Shown: positions 16,529 to 23,195, counted from the stretch's first letter. The stretch is DNA of 32,114 nt from Candidatus Aminicenantota bacterium (GCA_026393835.1 JAPKZK010000111.1:1-32114), one strand, 5' to 3'. Program-made: numbers and translations. The notes: generated by a model from the letters alone, not told the origin.

Positions 16529-16557
16529 ATTATAACACATCAGGGGGTAGAGTGCAA
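16529..16557 (-). promoter_or_regulatory. sigma70 promoter of the serS-pil operon, leaderless arrangement
   Basis: On the minus strand TTGCAC (16557-16552), 17-bp spacer and TATAAT (16534-16529) are six bases from the serS ATG (16522-16520). The only other promoter-like site inside the operon is at pilC. Confidence 0.75.
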
Positions 16558-16664
16558 TAATAAACAAAAGTTTTGTTGGGGAATAAGTAGGCGCCCCGGG
16601 GACCGCCCAAAGGATTAATTCCCGAAAAATTCAGTCAAAAAATGACCCTTTACAAATTTCAGTC

Positions 16665-16693
16665 TTGACAAAAAAGATACACGGTGGTATAAG
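16665..16693 (+). promoter_or_regulatory. sigma70 promoter of the RiPP operon
   Basis: TTGACA (16665-16670), a 17-bp spacer and TATAAG (16688-16693). The leader is about 75 nt and carries GTGTATACAA (16734-16743), nine of ten identical to the palindrome GTGTATACAC in the acyl-CoA dehydrogenase leader. The Shine-Dalgarno AAAGGAGG (16761-16768) is near perfect. Confidence 0.8.
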
Positions 16694-16773
16694 GAATCAT
16701 GGACAGTAGAAAAGCTAACTCCTCAAAATAAATGTGTATACAATAAATAACAATATAAAAAAAGGAGGATCAC

Positions 16774-16926
16774 ATGCTAAAAAAACTTACCACCAAAAAG
16801 GCTATTGAAGAAAAAGGCGAGCTCAAGGAACGAATGGCCGAACTTGGCTGCAACTTTGATTGCCGACGGGAATGCGGCAGGTCTGCCGAAGTTCAATACT
16901 ATGCCCAGCTATCCCTGGTTTACTAG
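16774..16926 (+). CDS. Candidate RiPP precursor peptide, 50 aa, three cysteines, substrate of the adjacent rSAM enzymes
   Basis: ATG 16774 follows AAAGGAGG with optimal spacing, and TAG ends at 16926. The first ~24 residues (MLKKLTTKKAIEEKGELKER and MAEL) are a charged, helical, leader-like segment. The rest contains GCNFDCRRECGRS, with cysteines 26, 30 and 34 spaced exactly i, i+4, i+8, and an aromatic tail AEVQYYAQLSLVY. Support for a modified peptide: small size, strong translation signals, an intrinsic terminator directly after it (surplus precursor over enzyme), and a radical SAM/SPASM gene plus a SPASM-only gene downstream. Thioether (sactionine-type) or other C-based crosslinks are likely products (inference). 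The tail shows E39-x3-Y43, the arrangement crosslinked in PqqA, and ends in Val-Tyr as MftA does; either may be chance. I know no named family with this Cys pattern. Confidence 0.8.
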   Translation: MLKKLTTKKAIEEKGELKERMAELGCNFDCRRECGRSAEVQYYAQLSLVY

Positions 16927-16965
16927 GTCCTTAGAGGTAATTTAACTTAACCTTTTTCCCATCCC

Positions 16966-17011
16966 ACATGGCGCACCAGGGAAATAAATGCCCCGGTGCG
17001 CCATGTTTTTT
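16966..17011 (+). terminator. Attenuator-type intrinsic terminator between precursor and maturase genes
   Basis: ACATGGCGCACC (16966-16977) pairs perfectly with GGTGCGCCATGT (16995-17006), extended by GGG/CCC in the loop, and is followed by six T (17006-17011). Partial read-through would give much more precursor than enzyme mRNA, as in many RiPP operons. An in-frame ATG at 16968 lies inside this stem and is not the enzyme start. Confidence 0.88.
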
Positions 17012-17045
17012 CGCTGTTCCCAAATGTTTAAAGGAGTGTGCTAAA

Positions 17046-18338
17046 ATGCCCGTATGCTTAAACCTGGTTCGCGATGATTATGTGTACATGTGCGATTATA
17101 ACCAGGTAATCAACGCCGGTATAAAGGATTTGTTCCTGGAACACGGCGCCGCTCGAAGCATCTCTATAAAAGATGTCGATATCGATGAGCAGTTAATAAC
17201 GGAGAGAATAAAAAAACTACCCCAATTGATTTTCGAAGCCACAGAGAATTGCAACCTGAGATGCAAATATTGTGCTTACGGCGGCGCCTATCTTAACCAA
17301 CGGGCCCTGGCGCCCCATAATTTGAACTTTGAAACTGCCAGGAAGGGCCTGGACTATATCTATTCTTTTATTAAAGAGCGAAAACTCAAGGAGTTCAACC
17401 TGAGCTTTTACGGCGGCGAACCCCTGCTGAATTTCAAAACCATTCAACAAATTGCCGAATATGGGAAAAAACGCTTCAATGGCTGGCTGCTCCGTTTCAA
17501 TTTGACCACCAATTTAACCCTACTGGACAACCCGATGCTGGATTACCTGGTAGAAAATAACTTCTCTTTGTTGGTGAGCCTGGACGGCGATAAGAAAAAC
17601 CATGACGCCAAACGAGTTTTTCGCAATGGCAGGGGTTCCCATAACCTGGTCATGAAAAACCTGCAAAAAATCAAGAAACGGGACCAGGACTATTTCGATA
17701 AAAAAATTGCGTTTTCTGCCGTGTATTCACGCGACCTCCCGCTAAAAAACCTGCACCGGTTTTTTACCACCGATGACCTCATTAAAAATAAACAGATGAG
17801 GTTTAGCCATGTCAATACCTACAATACCACTTATTACGACCACTATCCTTTCAACAAAACCGCTGCACAAGAAGATAGTCTAGTGGCATTGACTCAAATG
17901 GCGCAGAAGGTACGTGAGGGTGAAAAATTAACCGGGTATGAAACCTCTTTATATAACAATTTAATGGATATAGGCGCCCGGTTACATACCCGCGGCTATA
18001 CTTTTATGGCGGGCTCCTGCTTGTTTGACAGCCGGCTTTACCTGGATGTCCACGGCCGTTTTCACATTTGCGAAAAGATGAATAACACCTTTTCTTTCGG
18101 CGATATAGAAAAGGGGTTTGATTTAAAAAAAATGACACATATCGCCAGGGAATTCATGGAACTGGTTAAAACTCATTGCTCCGATTGCCGCATCAGATTT
18201 TTATGCAACCGGTGCTATTCAACATTTTGCGGCGACGGTAAATTCAAGGTGGACCCTGTGTTTTGCGAAAACCAGGAAGAAACCATTACCCGTAACCTTG
18301 AAAAATTCATCGAAAGTAAAGAAGAAGGATTGATATAA
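17046..18338 (+). CDS. Radical SAM/SPASM peptide maturase
   Basis: This 430-aa enzyme starts at ATG 17046, nine bases after AAAGGAG and downstream of the attenuator. The radical SAM cluster is in ATENCNLRCKYCAYGG (Cys69, Cys73, Cys76), followed by the usual FYGGEPLL (SAM-binding GGE) and LVSLDG strands. The C-terminal SPASM region has Cys325, Cys342, then C378-x2-C381-x5-C387-x2-C390-x4-C395 and Cys407, enough for two auxiliary 4Fe-4S clusters. Residues 1-60 precede the barrel and may form a leader-binding (RRE-like) domain, unproven. Such enzymes abstract H from a precursor peptide to form thioether, C-C or C-O links. It is followed after one base by the second SPASM protein, so the two are translationally coupled. 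The class within peptide maturases is not assigned. Confidence 0.92.
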   Translation: MPVCLNLVRDDYVYMCDYNQVINAGIKDLFLEHGAARSISIKDVDIDEQLITERIKKLPQLIFEATENCNLRCKYCAYGGAYLNQRALAPHNLNFETARKGLDYIYSFIKERKLKEFNLSFYGGEPLLNFKTIQQIAEYGKKRFNGWLLRFNLTTNLTLLDNPMLDYLVENNFSLLVSLDGDKKNHDAKRVFRNGRGSHNLVMKNLQKIKKRDQDYFDKKIAFSAVYSRDLPLKNLHRFFTTDDLIKNKQMRFSHVNTYNTTYYDHYPFNKTAAQEDSLVALTQMAQKVREGEKLTGYETSLYNNLMDIGARLHTRGYTFMAGSCLFDSRLYLDVHGRFHICEKMNNTFSFGDIEKGFDLKKMTHIAREFMELVKTHCSDCRIRFLCNRCYSTFCGDGKFKVDPVFCENQEETITRNLEKFIESKEEGLI

Positions 18339-18339
18339 T

Positions 18340-19164
18340 ATGAATAAAACGGCGACAGTAAAAAAATTCCACCAGTTCATCCACGTGGAAAAAGGCCCGG
18401 TTAATTGCGCTGTTATCGACTTATTGAAAAGCAATGTCTACCATGTGGAAAATGAAATCGTTGAAAAACTGGAAAAAGGCGCAGACCGGGAAATCCCGGG
18501 ATTCATTAAAGCCGCTGAAGAAGAGGAATTAATCATGGACATCGATCCCAACCATTGGATTCCCGAACTTAAGCTGGACCCGGAACCGGGGGAAGAAGAC
18601 AATGAAACCGGTATGGAACTGCACCTTGATGAAGGATTGGACGTATACCTGGATACGCTGCTGAAGGTATTCAAACATTATTCTATCTATAAGATTGTCT
18701 ATTACGGACGGGAAACGCCTCAAACCCGGCAATACCGGGAAAAACTCGTTTTTAAAAAAAAAGATTTCCAGGTATGTGAAAAAATGGCCTGTATGGATGG
18801 CGATTTTCAGCAAATCACCGCGGCGTCTTATCTTTTTAACCGGAGATATAATAGCTGCTGGGGGACAAAGATCGCTGTGACCGGGGATAGGAAAATACGA
18901 CCTTGTATATTCAGCGAGGTCATTGTGGGGGACCTCGCCGACCTTGTGAACGGTGAACTCGATGCAGATGATCTTATTGAAAAAATGAAAGAATATTGGA
19001 CCCTCGCCAAAGACAAAGTGAAAACATGTAAAGATTGTGAATTGCGGCATGCCTGTTTTGACTGCCGGGAAATCGCCCGCCGCCGGAACAATGATTTACT
19101 GGCGGCTAATCCCTATTGCCTCTATGACCCCTACAAGGGAACCTGGAAACCAAAAGAGGGATGA
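18340..19164 (+). CDS. SPASM-domain protein lacking the radical SAM CxxxCxxC motif (pseudo-rSAM maturase partner)
   Basis: This 274-aa protein has no C-x3-C-x2-C motif. The N-terminus (KKFHQFIHVEKGPVNCAVID, LLKSNVYHV) resembles, as I recall, the start of the SPASM-domain maturases of 'grasp-with-spasm' systems (VKG..S.I.DL pattern). Residues ~100-165 look like a shortened TIM-barrel remnant. The C-terminus is SPASM-like: Cys173, Cys189 (DRKIRPCIF, VGDL), C230-x2-C233-x5-C239-x2-C242 in TCKDCELRHACFDCRE, and Cys260 in NPYCLYDP. It probably binds auxiliary Fe-S clusters and/or the leader peptide and acts with the upstream rSAM enzyme. The usual ATP-grasp partner of grasp-with-spasm systems is absent. 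Start ATG 18340 is one base after the preceding stop. Confidence 0.85.
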   Translation: MNKTATVKKFHQFIHVEKGPVNCAVIDLLKSNVYHVENEIVEKLEKGADREIPGFIKAAEEEELIMDIDPNHWIPELKLDPEPGEEDNETGMELHLDEGLDVYLDTLLKVFKHYSIYKIVYYGRETPQTRQYREKLVFKKKDFQVCEKMACMDGDFQQITAASYLFNRRYNSCWGTKIAVTGDRKIRPCIFSEVIVGDLADLVNGELDADDLIEKMKEYWTLAKDKVKTCKDCELRHACFDCREIARRRNNDLLAANPYCLYDPYKGTWKPKEG

Positions 19165-19165
19165 A

Positions 19166-19188
19166 GGGACAGTCAAAAAAATGATCCT
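19166..19188 (+). repeat. GGGACAGTCA motif copy 3, right edge of RiPP operon
   Basis: GGGACAGTCA (19166-19175) starts two bases after the RiPP operon's last stop. The string CAGTCAAAAAAATGATCCT (19170-19188) nearly repeats CAGTCAAAAAATGACCCT at 16632-16649, just left of the operon promoter. It also supplies the TGA stop of the convergent XRE gene. Confidence 0.6.
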
Positions 19189-19529
19189 AAGAAAAGGACC
19201 AGCACTTCATGGCGCAGTAAAGGAATATGTTTCATGTGTTCCAGGAGTTCATCCACATCCTCGCCCAGGGGGCCTACCCCGGTTTTTTCTTTTTCGCTGT
19301 ACCACATGGGGCCCCTATTGGCGATCAACCAGTCCAGGGAAAAGTCGTTGGCCATTGCCAGTCTATACAGCGATATCATTTGCGGGGAAGTACGTCCGCT
19401 TTCATAGCGGGAATAACTGGTCCTGTAAGCGCCCAGGTAGTCGGCCATTTCGTTTTGAGAAAACTTAAAAGGTTCCCGGGCTTTTCTCAATCGCTCACCG
19501 ATTTCTCTTAACAAAGATTTTCTATCCAT
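19173..19529 (-). CDS. XRE-family transcriptional regulator
   Basis: This 118-aa protein has an HTH_3 domain at ~8-66 (IGERLRKAREPFKFSQNEMA, DYLGAYRTSYSRYESGRTSP) followed by a phage-repressor-like linker (DFSLDWLIANRGPMWY) and a short acidic helix that may dimerise. Start ATG 19529 has a Shine-Dalgarno-like AAAGAGG. The last residues and TGA stop lie in the GGGACAGTCA repeat (TTTTTTGACTGTCCC on this strand), so the native C-terminus may have been altered. It converges on the RiPP operon with nine bases between stops. A palindrome over its transcription start suggests autorepression. A truncated paralogue with the same MDR start and similar upstream layout is at 1166-1351. Confidence 0.88.
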   Translation of the reverse strand: MDRKSLLREIGERLRKAREPFKFSQNEMADYLGAYRTSYSRYESGRTSPQMISLYRLAMANDFSLDWLIANRGPMWYSEKEKTGVGPLGEDVDELLEHMKHIPLLRHEVLVLFLGSFF

Positions 19530-19552
19530 TTTTCAACCTCTTTAGGAGTATT

Positions 19553-19592
19553 TACAAACTTGTATTATAAGTCAAAATAGTATGAAAGCCAA
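19553..19592 (-). promoter_or_regulatory. Promoter and palindromic operator of the XRE gene
   Basis: On the minus strand TTGGCT (19592-19587), 17-bp spacer and TATAAT (19569-19564). The perfect inverted repeat TACAA-N2-TTGTA (19553-19564) overlaps the end of the -10 box and covers the predicted start site, the usual place for an autorepressor operator. Confidence 0.7.
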
Positions 19593-19609
19593 CACTTCTT
19601 TTGATTTTG

Positions 19610-19966
19610 TTGCAGATTGCCGATAAAATAATGCCGGATACAGAGATATCGTTGCTTCATACAGAGTCCCCTTTGCTTCATACAAATTCCCCAGTGCGGA
19701 ATGCCGATTTGTTAGCGCATATTGCAGAGATATCATTGCCCAATGCCGACGTAGTAGCGCCGATCAAAGATATATTTATGCTATATAGAGTTATCTTGAT
19801 GCTCATTAAAGATATATCGTTGCTTCATAAAGATTTGTCTTTGCTTCATATAGATTTTCTATTGCTGTTTAAAGATTTTTTGTCGCCGCTTACAGTTATA
19901 TTGATGCCGAGTACAGATTTTTTGTTGCCGGTTGCAGAGTTCCCTGGGTTGATTAGAGTTTGATTT
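19610..19966. repeat. Degenerate tandem array, exact 21-bp period, 17 units, upstream of the XRE gene
   Basis: Units start at 19610 and every 21 bases to 19946 without a phase slip. The plus-strand consensus begins TTGCTTCATACAGATAT; best kept are TGC at unit positions 2-4 and TANAGA at 9-14. Triplets of like units recur eight units apart (19631/19652/19673 and 19799/19820/19841), implying multi-unit duplication. The sequence is unlike the first array (759-1010) except for period, strand geometry and a TTGC near the unit start. One plus-strand frame stays open through the array with a hydrophobic heptad (ISLLHKD-like) but begins at TTG without a ribosome binding site. The array starts about 80 bp upstream of the XRE start codon. 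Confidence 0.9.
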
Positions 19967-20035
19967 GTTCTTCAACGAGATTTAGTAGTGCCCGATACTG
20001 TGGGATTATGATTCCTATAGGACTGTTCCGGTCTT

Positions 20036-20066
<31 letters not shown>

Positions 20067-20132
20067 CCATTTCTCCTTCCCCATCTTATCTTCTGCCTTT
20101 TCTTTTCTGTGAATAAACCATTAGGGAATAAA

Positions 20133-20142
20133 GGGACATACA
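20133..20142 (+). repeat. GGGACATACA, variant of the GGGACAG motif, copy 4
   Basis: TAGGGAATAAAGGGACATAC followed by AAAAAG matches the extended motif (GGGATAAAGGGACAGTCAAAA) with two changes. It lies just upstream of the promoter of the secreted Ig-like protein gene. Confidence 0.45.
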
Positions 20143-20148
20143 AAAAGA

Positions 20149-20177
20149 TTGAAGAGTTTTTCCATTTGTGATAATAT
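20149..20177 (+). promoter_or_regulatory. Promoter of the secreted Ig-like protein gene
   Basis: TTGAAG (20149-20154), 17-bp spacer and TAATAT (20172-20177), followed by Shine-Dalgarno AGGAGG six bases before ATG 20196. Confidence 0.6.
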
Positions 20178-20195
20178 ACCGGCGCAGGAGGAAAA

Positions 20196-21539
20196 ATGAA
20201 GATAAGATTTCTATTTCTGGTTTTTAGTGCCCTGCTGCTGGTCAACACCCTGTGTTTACCGGTGCAGGCAAAAAATATGATCTACGACACCCTGGGCAAA
20301 GGAAGTGAATGGACCCTGAATGTGGACGGAGAAGAGGGCGCCCTGGAACTCCTGGGCGGCAGCGGCGCAAGCACTGGCGGCAGCGGCTGGCGCATGAACA
20401 TGGAAATCCGCTGGCAAGGCGTTAACGGCAGCTTGCGGGCAGAGACCGACAACGATAATTCACAGCAGCGGGTTGTCCTCGCCTTGCAGCGCCAAAACGG
20501 CATGGCAGTAACTTGCGAAGGATACATCGCCCAGGAGACGGATCGATTTATGGCCGGCGTCACCCGGTACCCGTCCCTCGGCAAAGACACATGCGGCGCC
20601 TGGTATGCTGTAAAAAATCAAACGACGCCGGTCGGCCCGTCCAGGAAACCTCCCCTGCGCACGGAAATTATAAAAAATGCCCGGAGAGAGATTCTATCTA
20701 AAGACTCGGAACCGCCCAAAGTAGATATAAAAATAGAAGGCATCCTGGTTTTTACCCTTAACGATAAAATTAAAATCAGGGCCAGTGCGGAAGATAATGT
20801 GAAAATAGCGCAGATTACCGTTTATATCGACCACCAGGAAATGAAAACCTGCCAGGCCTGGGAATGCCGGTACTCAGAGACCCTCACCCAACCCGGGCCG
20901 CACAAATGCTGGGCAACAGCCGTCGATGCCGCCGGGAATAAAGGTCAATCCGCCATACTTGAATTTATGGTTCAACCGACAGCGAAACCCGGCCCCAGTC
21001 TAAATACAAAAATCCAACCTTATAAACCCACTTCCCAGGATACCGTTACTTTCCTGGCGGACGCCAGCCACTCCAGCGGCGTAGAAAGTATTACCATCTA
21101 TGTTAACGGCCAGGCGGTGCAAACCTGTAACCAAAGCCACTGCGAATATGTGGGCGGCCCATACGGGGGACCGGAAATTGCATGGCGCGTGTCAGCCAAA
21201 AGCCGGGACGGCGGTATAACCTATGGCCACGATATCACAGTGCCCATCACGCAAAAACAAGCGGGCTATTGTTCGATTTCCGGGAAAGCTTACGGTTCCG
21301 GGGCGGGTTTGGCCAGTGTATTTTTCGTCATTCTCTATGGTCCCGATAATCTATCGCTGCACCGTGAGACTCAACCCTTTGGCCAGGATGGCATTTATTC
21401 CTTTACCGGGCTGCCGACCGGCAAATACAAACTGGTGGTAGACTCCAAAGCCGATACCACTATCGGTCCGCACCCTGCTTCCAGGGTCGTGGAATGCAGC
21501 TCCGGCCCCCTCGACAACATAGATTTCGAATTGAAATAA
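20196..21539 (+). CDS. Secreted protein with two Ig-like domains and a C-terminal carboxypeptidase-regulatory-like domain
   Basis: This 447-aa protein has a clear signal peptide (MKIRFLFLVFSALLLVNTLC, cleavage near PVQA-KN). Residues ~28-130 form a Gly-rich beta domain (EWTLNVDGEEGALELLGGSG) with two Cys. Two Ig/Big-like domains follow (~165-265 and ~270-360). Each holds a closely spaced Cys pair in matching positions (MKTCQAWECRY and VQTCNQSHCEY) after ITVYIDHQ / ITIYVNGQ, so they are tandem duplicates. The last ~85 residues (SISGKAYGSGAGLASVFFVI, YSFTGLPTGKYKLVVD) match the carboxypeptidase-D regulatory-like fold common in surface proteins. No anchor or sorting signal is visible. Function is likely surface or extracellular binding. 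No enzymatic domain is seen. Confidence 0.8.
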   Translation: MKIRFLFLVFSALLLVNTLCLPVQAKNMIYDTLGKGSEWTLNVDGEEGALELLGGSGASTGGSGWRMNMEIRWQGVNGSLRAETDNDNSQQRVVLALQRQNGMAVTCEGYIAQETDRFMAGVTRYPSLGKDTCGAWYAVKNQTTPVGPSRKPPLRTEIIKNARREILSKDSEPPKVDIKIEGILVFTLNDKIKIRASAEDNVKIAQITVYIDHQEMKTCQAWECRYSETLTQPGPHKCWATAVDAAGNKGQSAILEFMVQPTAKPGPSLNTKIQPYKPTSQDTVTFLADASHSSGVESITIYVNGQAVQTCNQSHCEYVGGPYGGPEIAWRVSAKSRDGGITYGHDITVPITQKQAGYCSISGKAYGSGAGLASVFFVILYGPDNLSLHRETQPFGQDGIYSFTGLPTGKYKLVVDSKADTTIGPHPASRVVECSSGPLDNIDFELK

Positions 21540-21659
21540 TAGCCGCAAAGAACGCGAAGGACCACGAAGAAAAACCTGCCCACGAATGACACGAATTAAC
21601 ACCAATTGTTTTTTCCACTCTTCCGCTCTTCCTCACTTCCGCGCTTCCTGTTTTTTCTT

Positions 21660-21689
21660 CATCATTCATCATTCCATTTTTGATATAAT
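21660..21689 (+). promoter_or_regulatory. CATCATT repeat and -10 box of the membrane glycosyltransferase gene
   Basis: TATAAT (21684-21689) lies seven bases before ATG 21697, giving a leaderless layout. The -35 region overlaps the CATCATT repeat (21660-21673) and is poor. Just upstream, 21541-21600 carries low-complexity strings (CACGAAGAAAAACC, CCACGAATGACACGAATTAA) of a kind widespread between genes in environmental genomes. Confidence 0.5.
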
Positions 21690-21696
21690 AAAGGCC

Positions 21697-23106
21697 ATGA
21701 GAAACCTACTGAAAAAGTTAAAAGAAAAACCGCGCCGTGTAAACGGGATGGTTTTCCTGCTGATTCTATGCTTGAATATTTTCCTATACTGGGGAAGCCG
21801 GGACAATTATTTTTTTTCCGACGATTTCGAATGGCTGGCCAGGGGCGTCCTGGCCCAAAACCTGTCCGACGCCCCGGCCGAAATTACCAGGATCGAAGGT
21901 AGGGACTTTAACCCCGTTTTCATGATCCTGCTTACCCTGCTGATCCGGTTCTTCGGACTCTCCCCGCTGGCGTTTCGCCTGCTCAGCCTCCTGGTTTTCT
22001 CCACAGTGATTTACACATTCTTCCATATCCTGTCCCGGTACTTCCGGGTGAACCCCTTGATTAGCCTCTCGGCCGCCCTACTTTGCGGAGTTAACGTGTT
22101 TGTCTCCGAAGTAGTGTTGAACATGTCCGCCCTTGTCTACTCTTTCTCGCTGCTGCTGTTCCTGGCGGGGCTGGAATTCTTTTTCGCCGGGAAACGGATA
22201 TTGTATTTCCTATTTTTGCTCCTGGCCTTTCTAACCAAAGAGACCATTATCCTGGCGGTCATCCCCCTGCTTTTCTATGAACAAGAAAAGAGGGCCCGCC
22301 GGTTTATATTCGTATCCCTCGGCGCCCTTGTTTTGTCCAGGGTGCTGTTGCAGTGGCTTACTGCCGCCCCGGGCACATATACCGGGTTCCTCAGCACTTC
22401 CCACTTTTTCTATAAATTGTACTTTATCTTTATGCGGGGCCTGAATATCTCGCCTTACTCCATGAACCCCACACTGGGCGCCGGGATCCTGGTTATCCTG
22501 GCGCTGGTTGCCGGTTATTTTGCTTTTTCTAAAAAAGCACTAACCGGCAGTGAGCGCCGCGTCTTTTTATTTTTCCTCCTCTTTTTTACAGTTTTTATAC
22601 TCTTTTTTTCCCTACTGCCCAAACTCTCCTCCAGGTACTTTTTCTACCCCCCTTTCGGTTTATGGGGAATTGCGGCCCTGTGGACCCACCATTTCTATGA
22701 AAAAAATAAAAAAATAAAATATGCCCTGGCCCCCTTACTTATCATCTCCCTGCTCTTCAATTACCCCATGATAAAGCGGGAGGGCGAGGATTATAAAATC
22801 CTGGGGGATTTTTCGCGGCAGTTTATCCGGCGGCAGGCCGCGATTATCGAGAATGATGCGCCGGAAGCGGAAATCACCATTTACAAGCCCGATTCCCGGC
22901 CGTTGGCAGAAGTTTACCAACAAATCAAGAACCGGGAAAACCTTCCCAAACTGCTGCCCTTCAGGGAACACGGCATCGGTGGAGTTATCGCCCCGACGCA
23001 CCTGATCCCCCTTATGTTTTACCCGGGAAAAATAGTCCGCTGGCATCTAAGCCGGGAGACAGCCGATTATTTCACCGGATACTTAAAAATTGCCCCCGGC
23101 TATTGA
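21697..23106 (+). CDS. Polytopic GT-C-type (GT39/ArnT-like) membrane glycosyltransferase
   Basis: This 469-aa protein has about ten transmembrane helices (VNGMVFLLILCLNIFLYWGS at the N-terminus onward). The first extracytoplasmic loop has the acidic pair SDDFEWL (~45-51), as in GT-C enzymes using polyprenyl-phosphate sugars, followed by FNPVFMILLTLLIRFFGLSP, the usual second helix. A soluble C-terminal part (~365-469) follows the last helix. Start ATG 21697 was chosen for its N-terminal basic stretch (MRNLLKKLKEKPRR) and the -10 box seven bases upstream. Acceptor (lipid or protein) is unknown. The stop overlaps the -35 region of the downstream kinase promoter. Confidence 0.8.
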   Translation: MRNLLKKLKEKPRRVNGMVFLLILCLNIFLYWGSRDNYFFSDDFEWLARGVLAQNLSDAPAEITRIEGRDFNPVFMILLTLLIRFFGLSPLAFRLLSLLVFSTVIYTFFHILSRYFRVNPLISLSAALLCGVNVFVSEVVLNMSALVYSFSLLLFLAGLEFFFAGKRILYFLFLLLAFLTKETIILAVIPLLFYEQEKRARRFIFVSLGALVLSRVLLQWLTAAPGTYTGFLSTSHFFYKLYFIFMRGLNISPYSMNPTLGAGILVILALVAGYFAFSKKALTGSERRVFLFFLLFFTVFILFFSLLPKLSSRYFFYPPFGLWGIAALWTHHFYEKNKKIKYALAPLLIISLLFNYPMIKREGEDYKILGDFSRQFIRRQAAIIENDAPEAEITIYKPDSRPLAEVYQQIKNRENLPKLLPFREHGIGGVIAPTHLIPLMFYPGKIVRWHLSRETADYFTGYLKIAPGY

Positions 23107-23131
23107 AATTTACTTCATTTTCTTATAAAAT
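23103..23131 (+). promoter_or_regulatory. Promoter of the hybrid kinase gene
   Basis: TTGAAA (23103-23108), 17-bp spacer and TAAAAT (23126-23131). The TTG of the -35 can be misread as a start codon. Confidence 0.65.
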
Positions 23132-23195
23132 AGTATCTCTTGTATTCAGAAATTCGGATTTTTCAGCGCATCTGGTGTCCCATGGAGGCGGGCTT

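Noticed and set aside
16968..17045. Upstream extension of the radical SAM gene adding 26 residues
   Set aside because: The ATG at 16968 lies inside the attenuator stem without a Shine-Dalgarno, whereas ATG 17046 has AAAGGAG at good spacing.
19173..19529. XRE protein as dedicated regulator of the RiPP operon
   Set aside because: Its TACAA-N2-TTGTA operator is not found intact at the RiPP promoter (only TACAAATTT near 16651), and the gene is convergent, not divergent. Proximity alone is not enough.
19601..19963. Plus-strand 120-residue frame over the second array
   Set aside because: Same reason: period-21 repeat, TTG start, no ribosome binding site. Kept only as an alternative hypothesis for the arrays.
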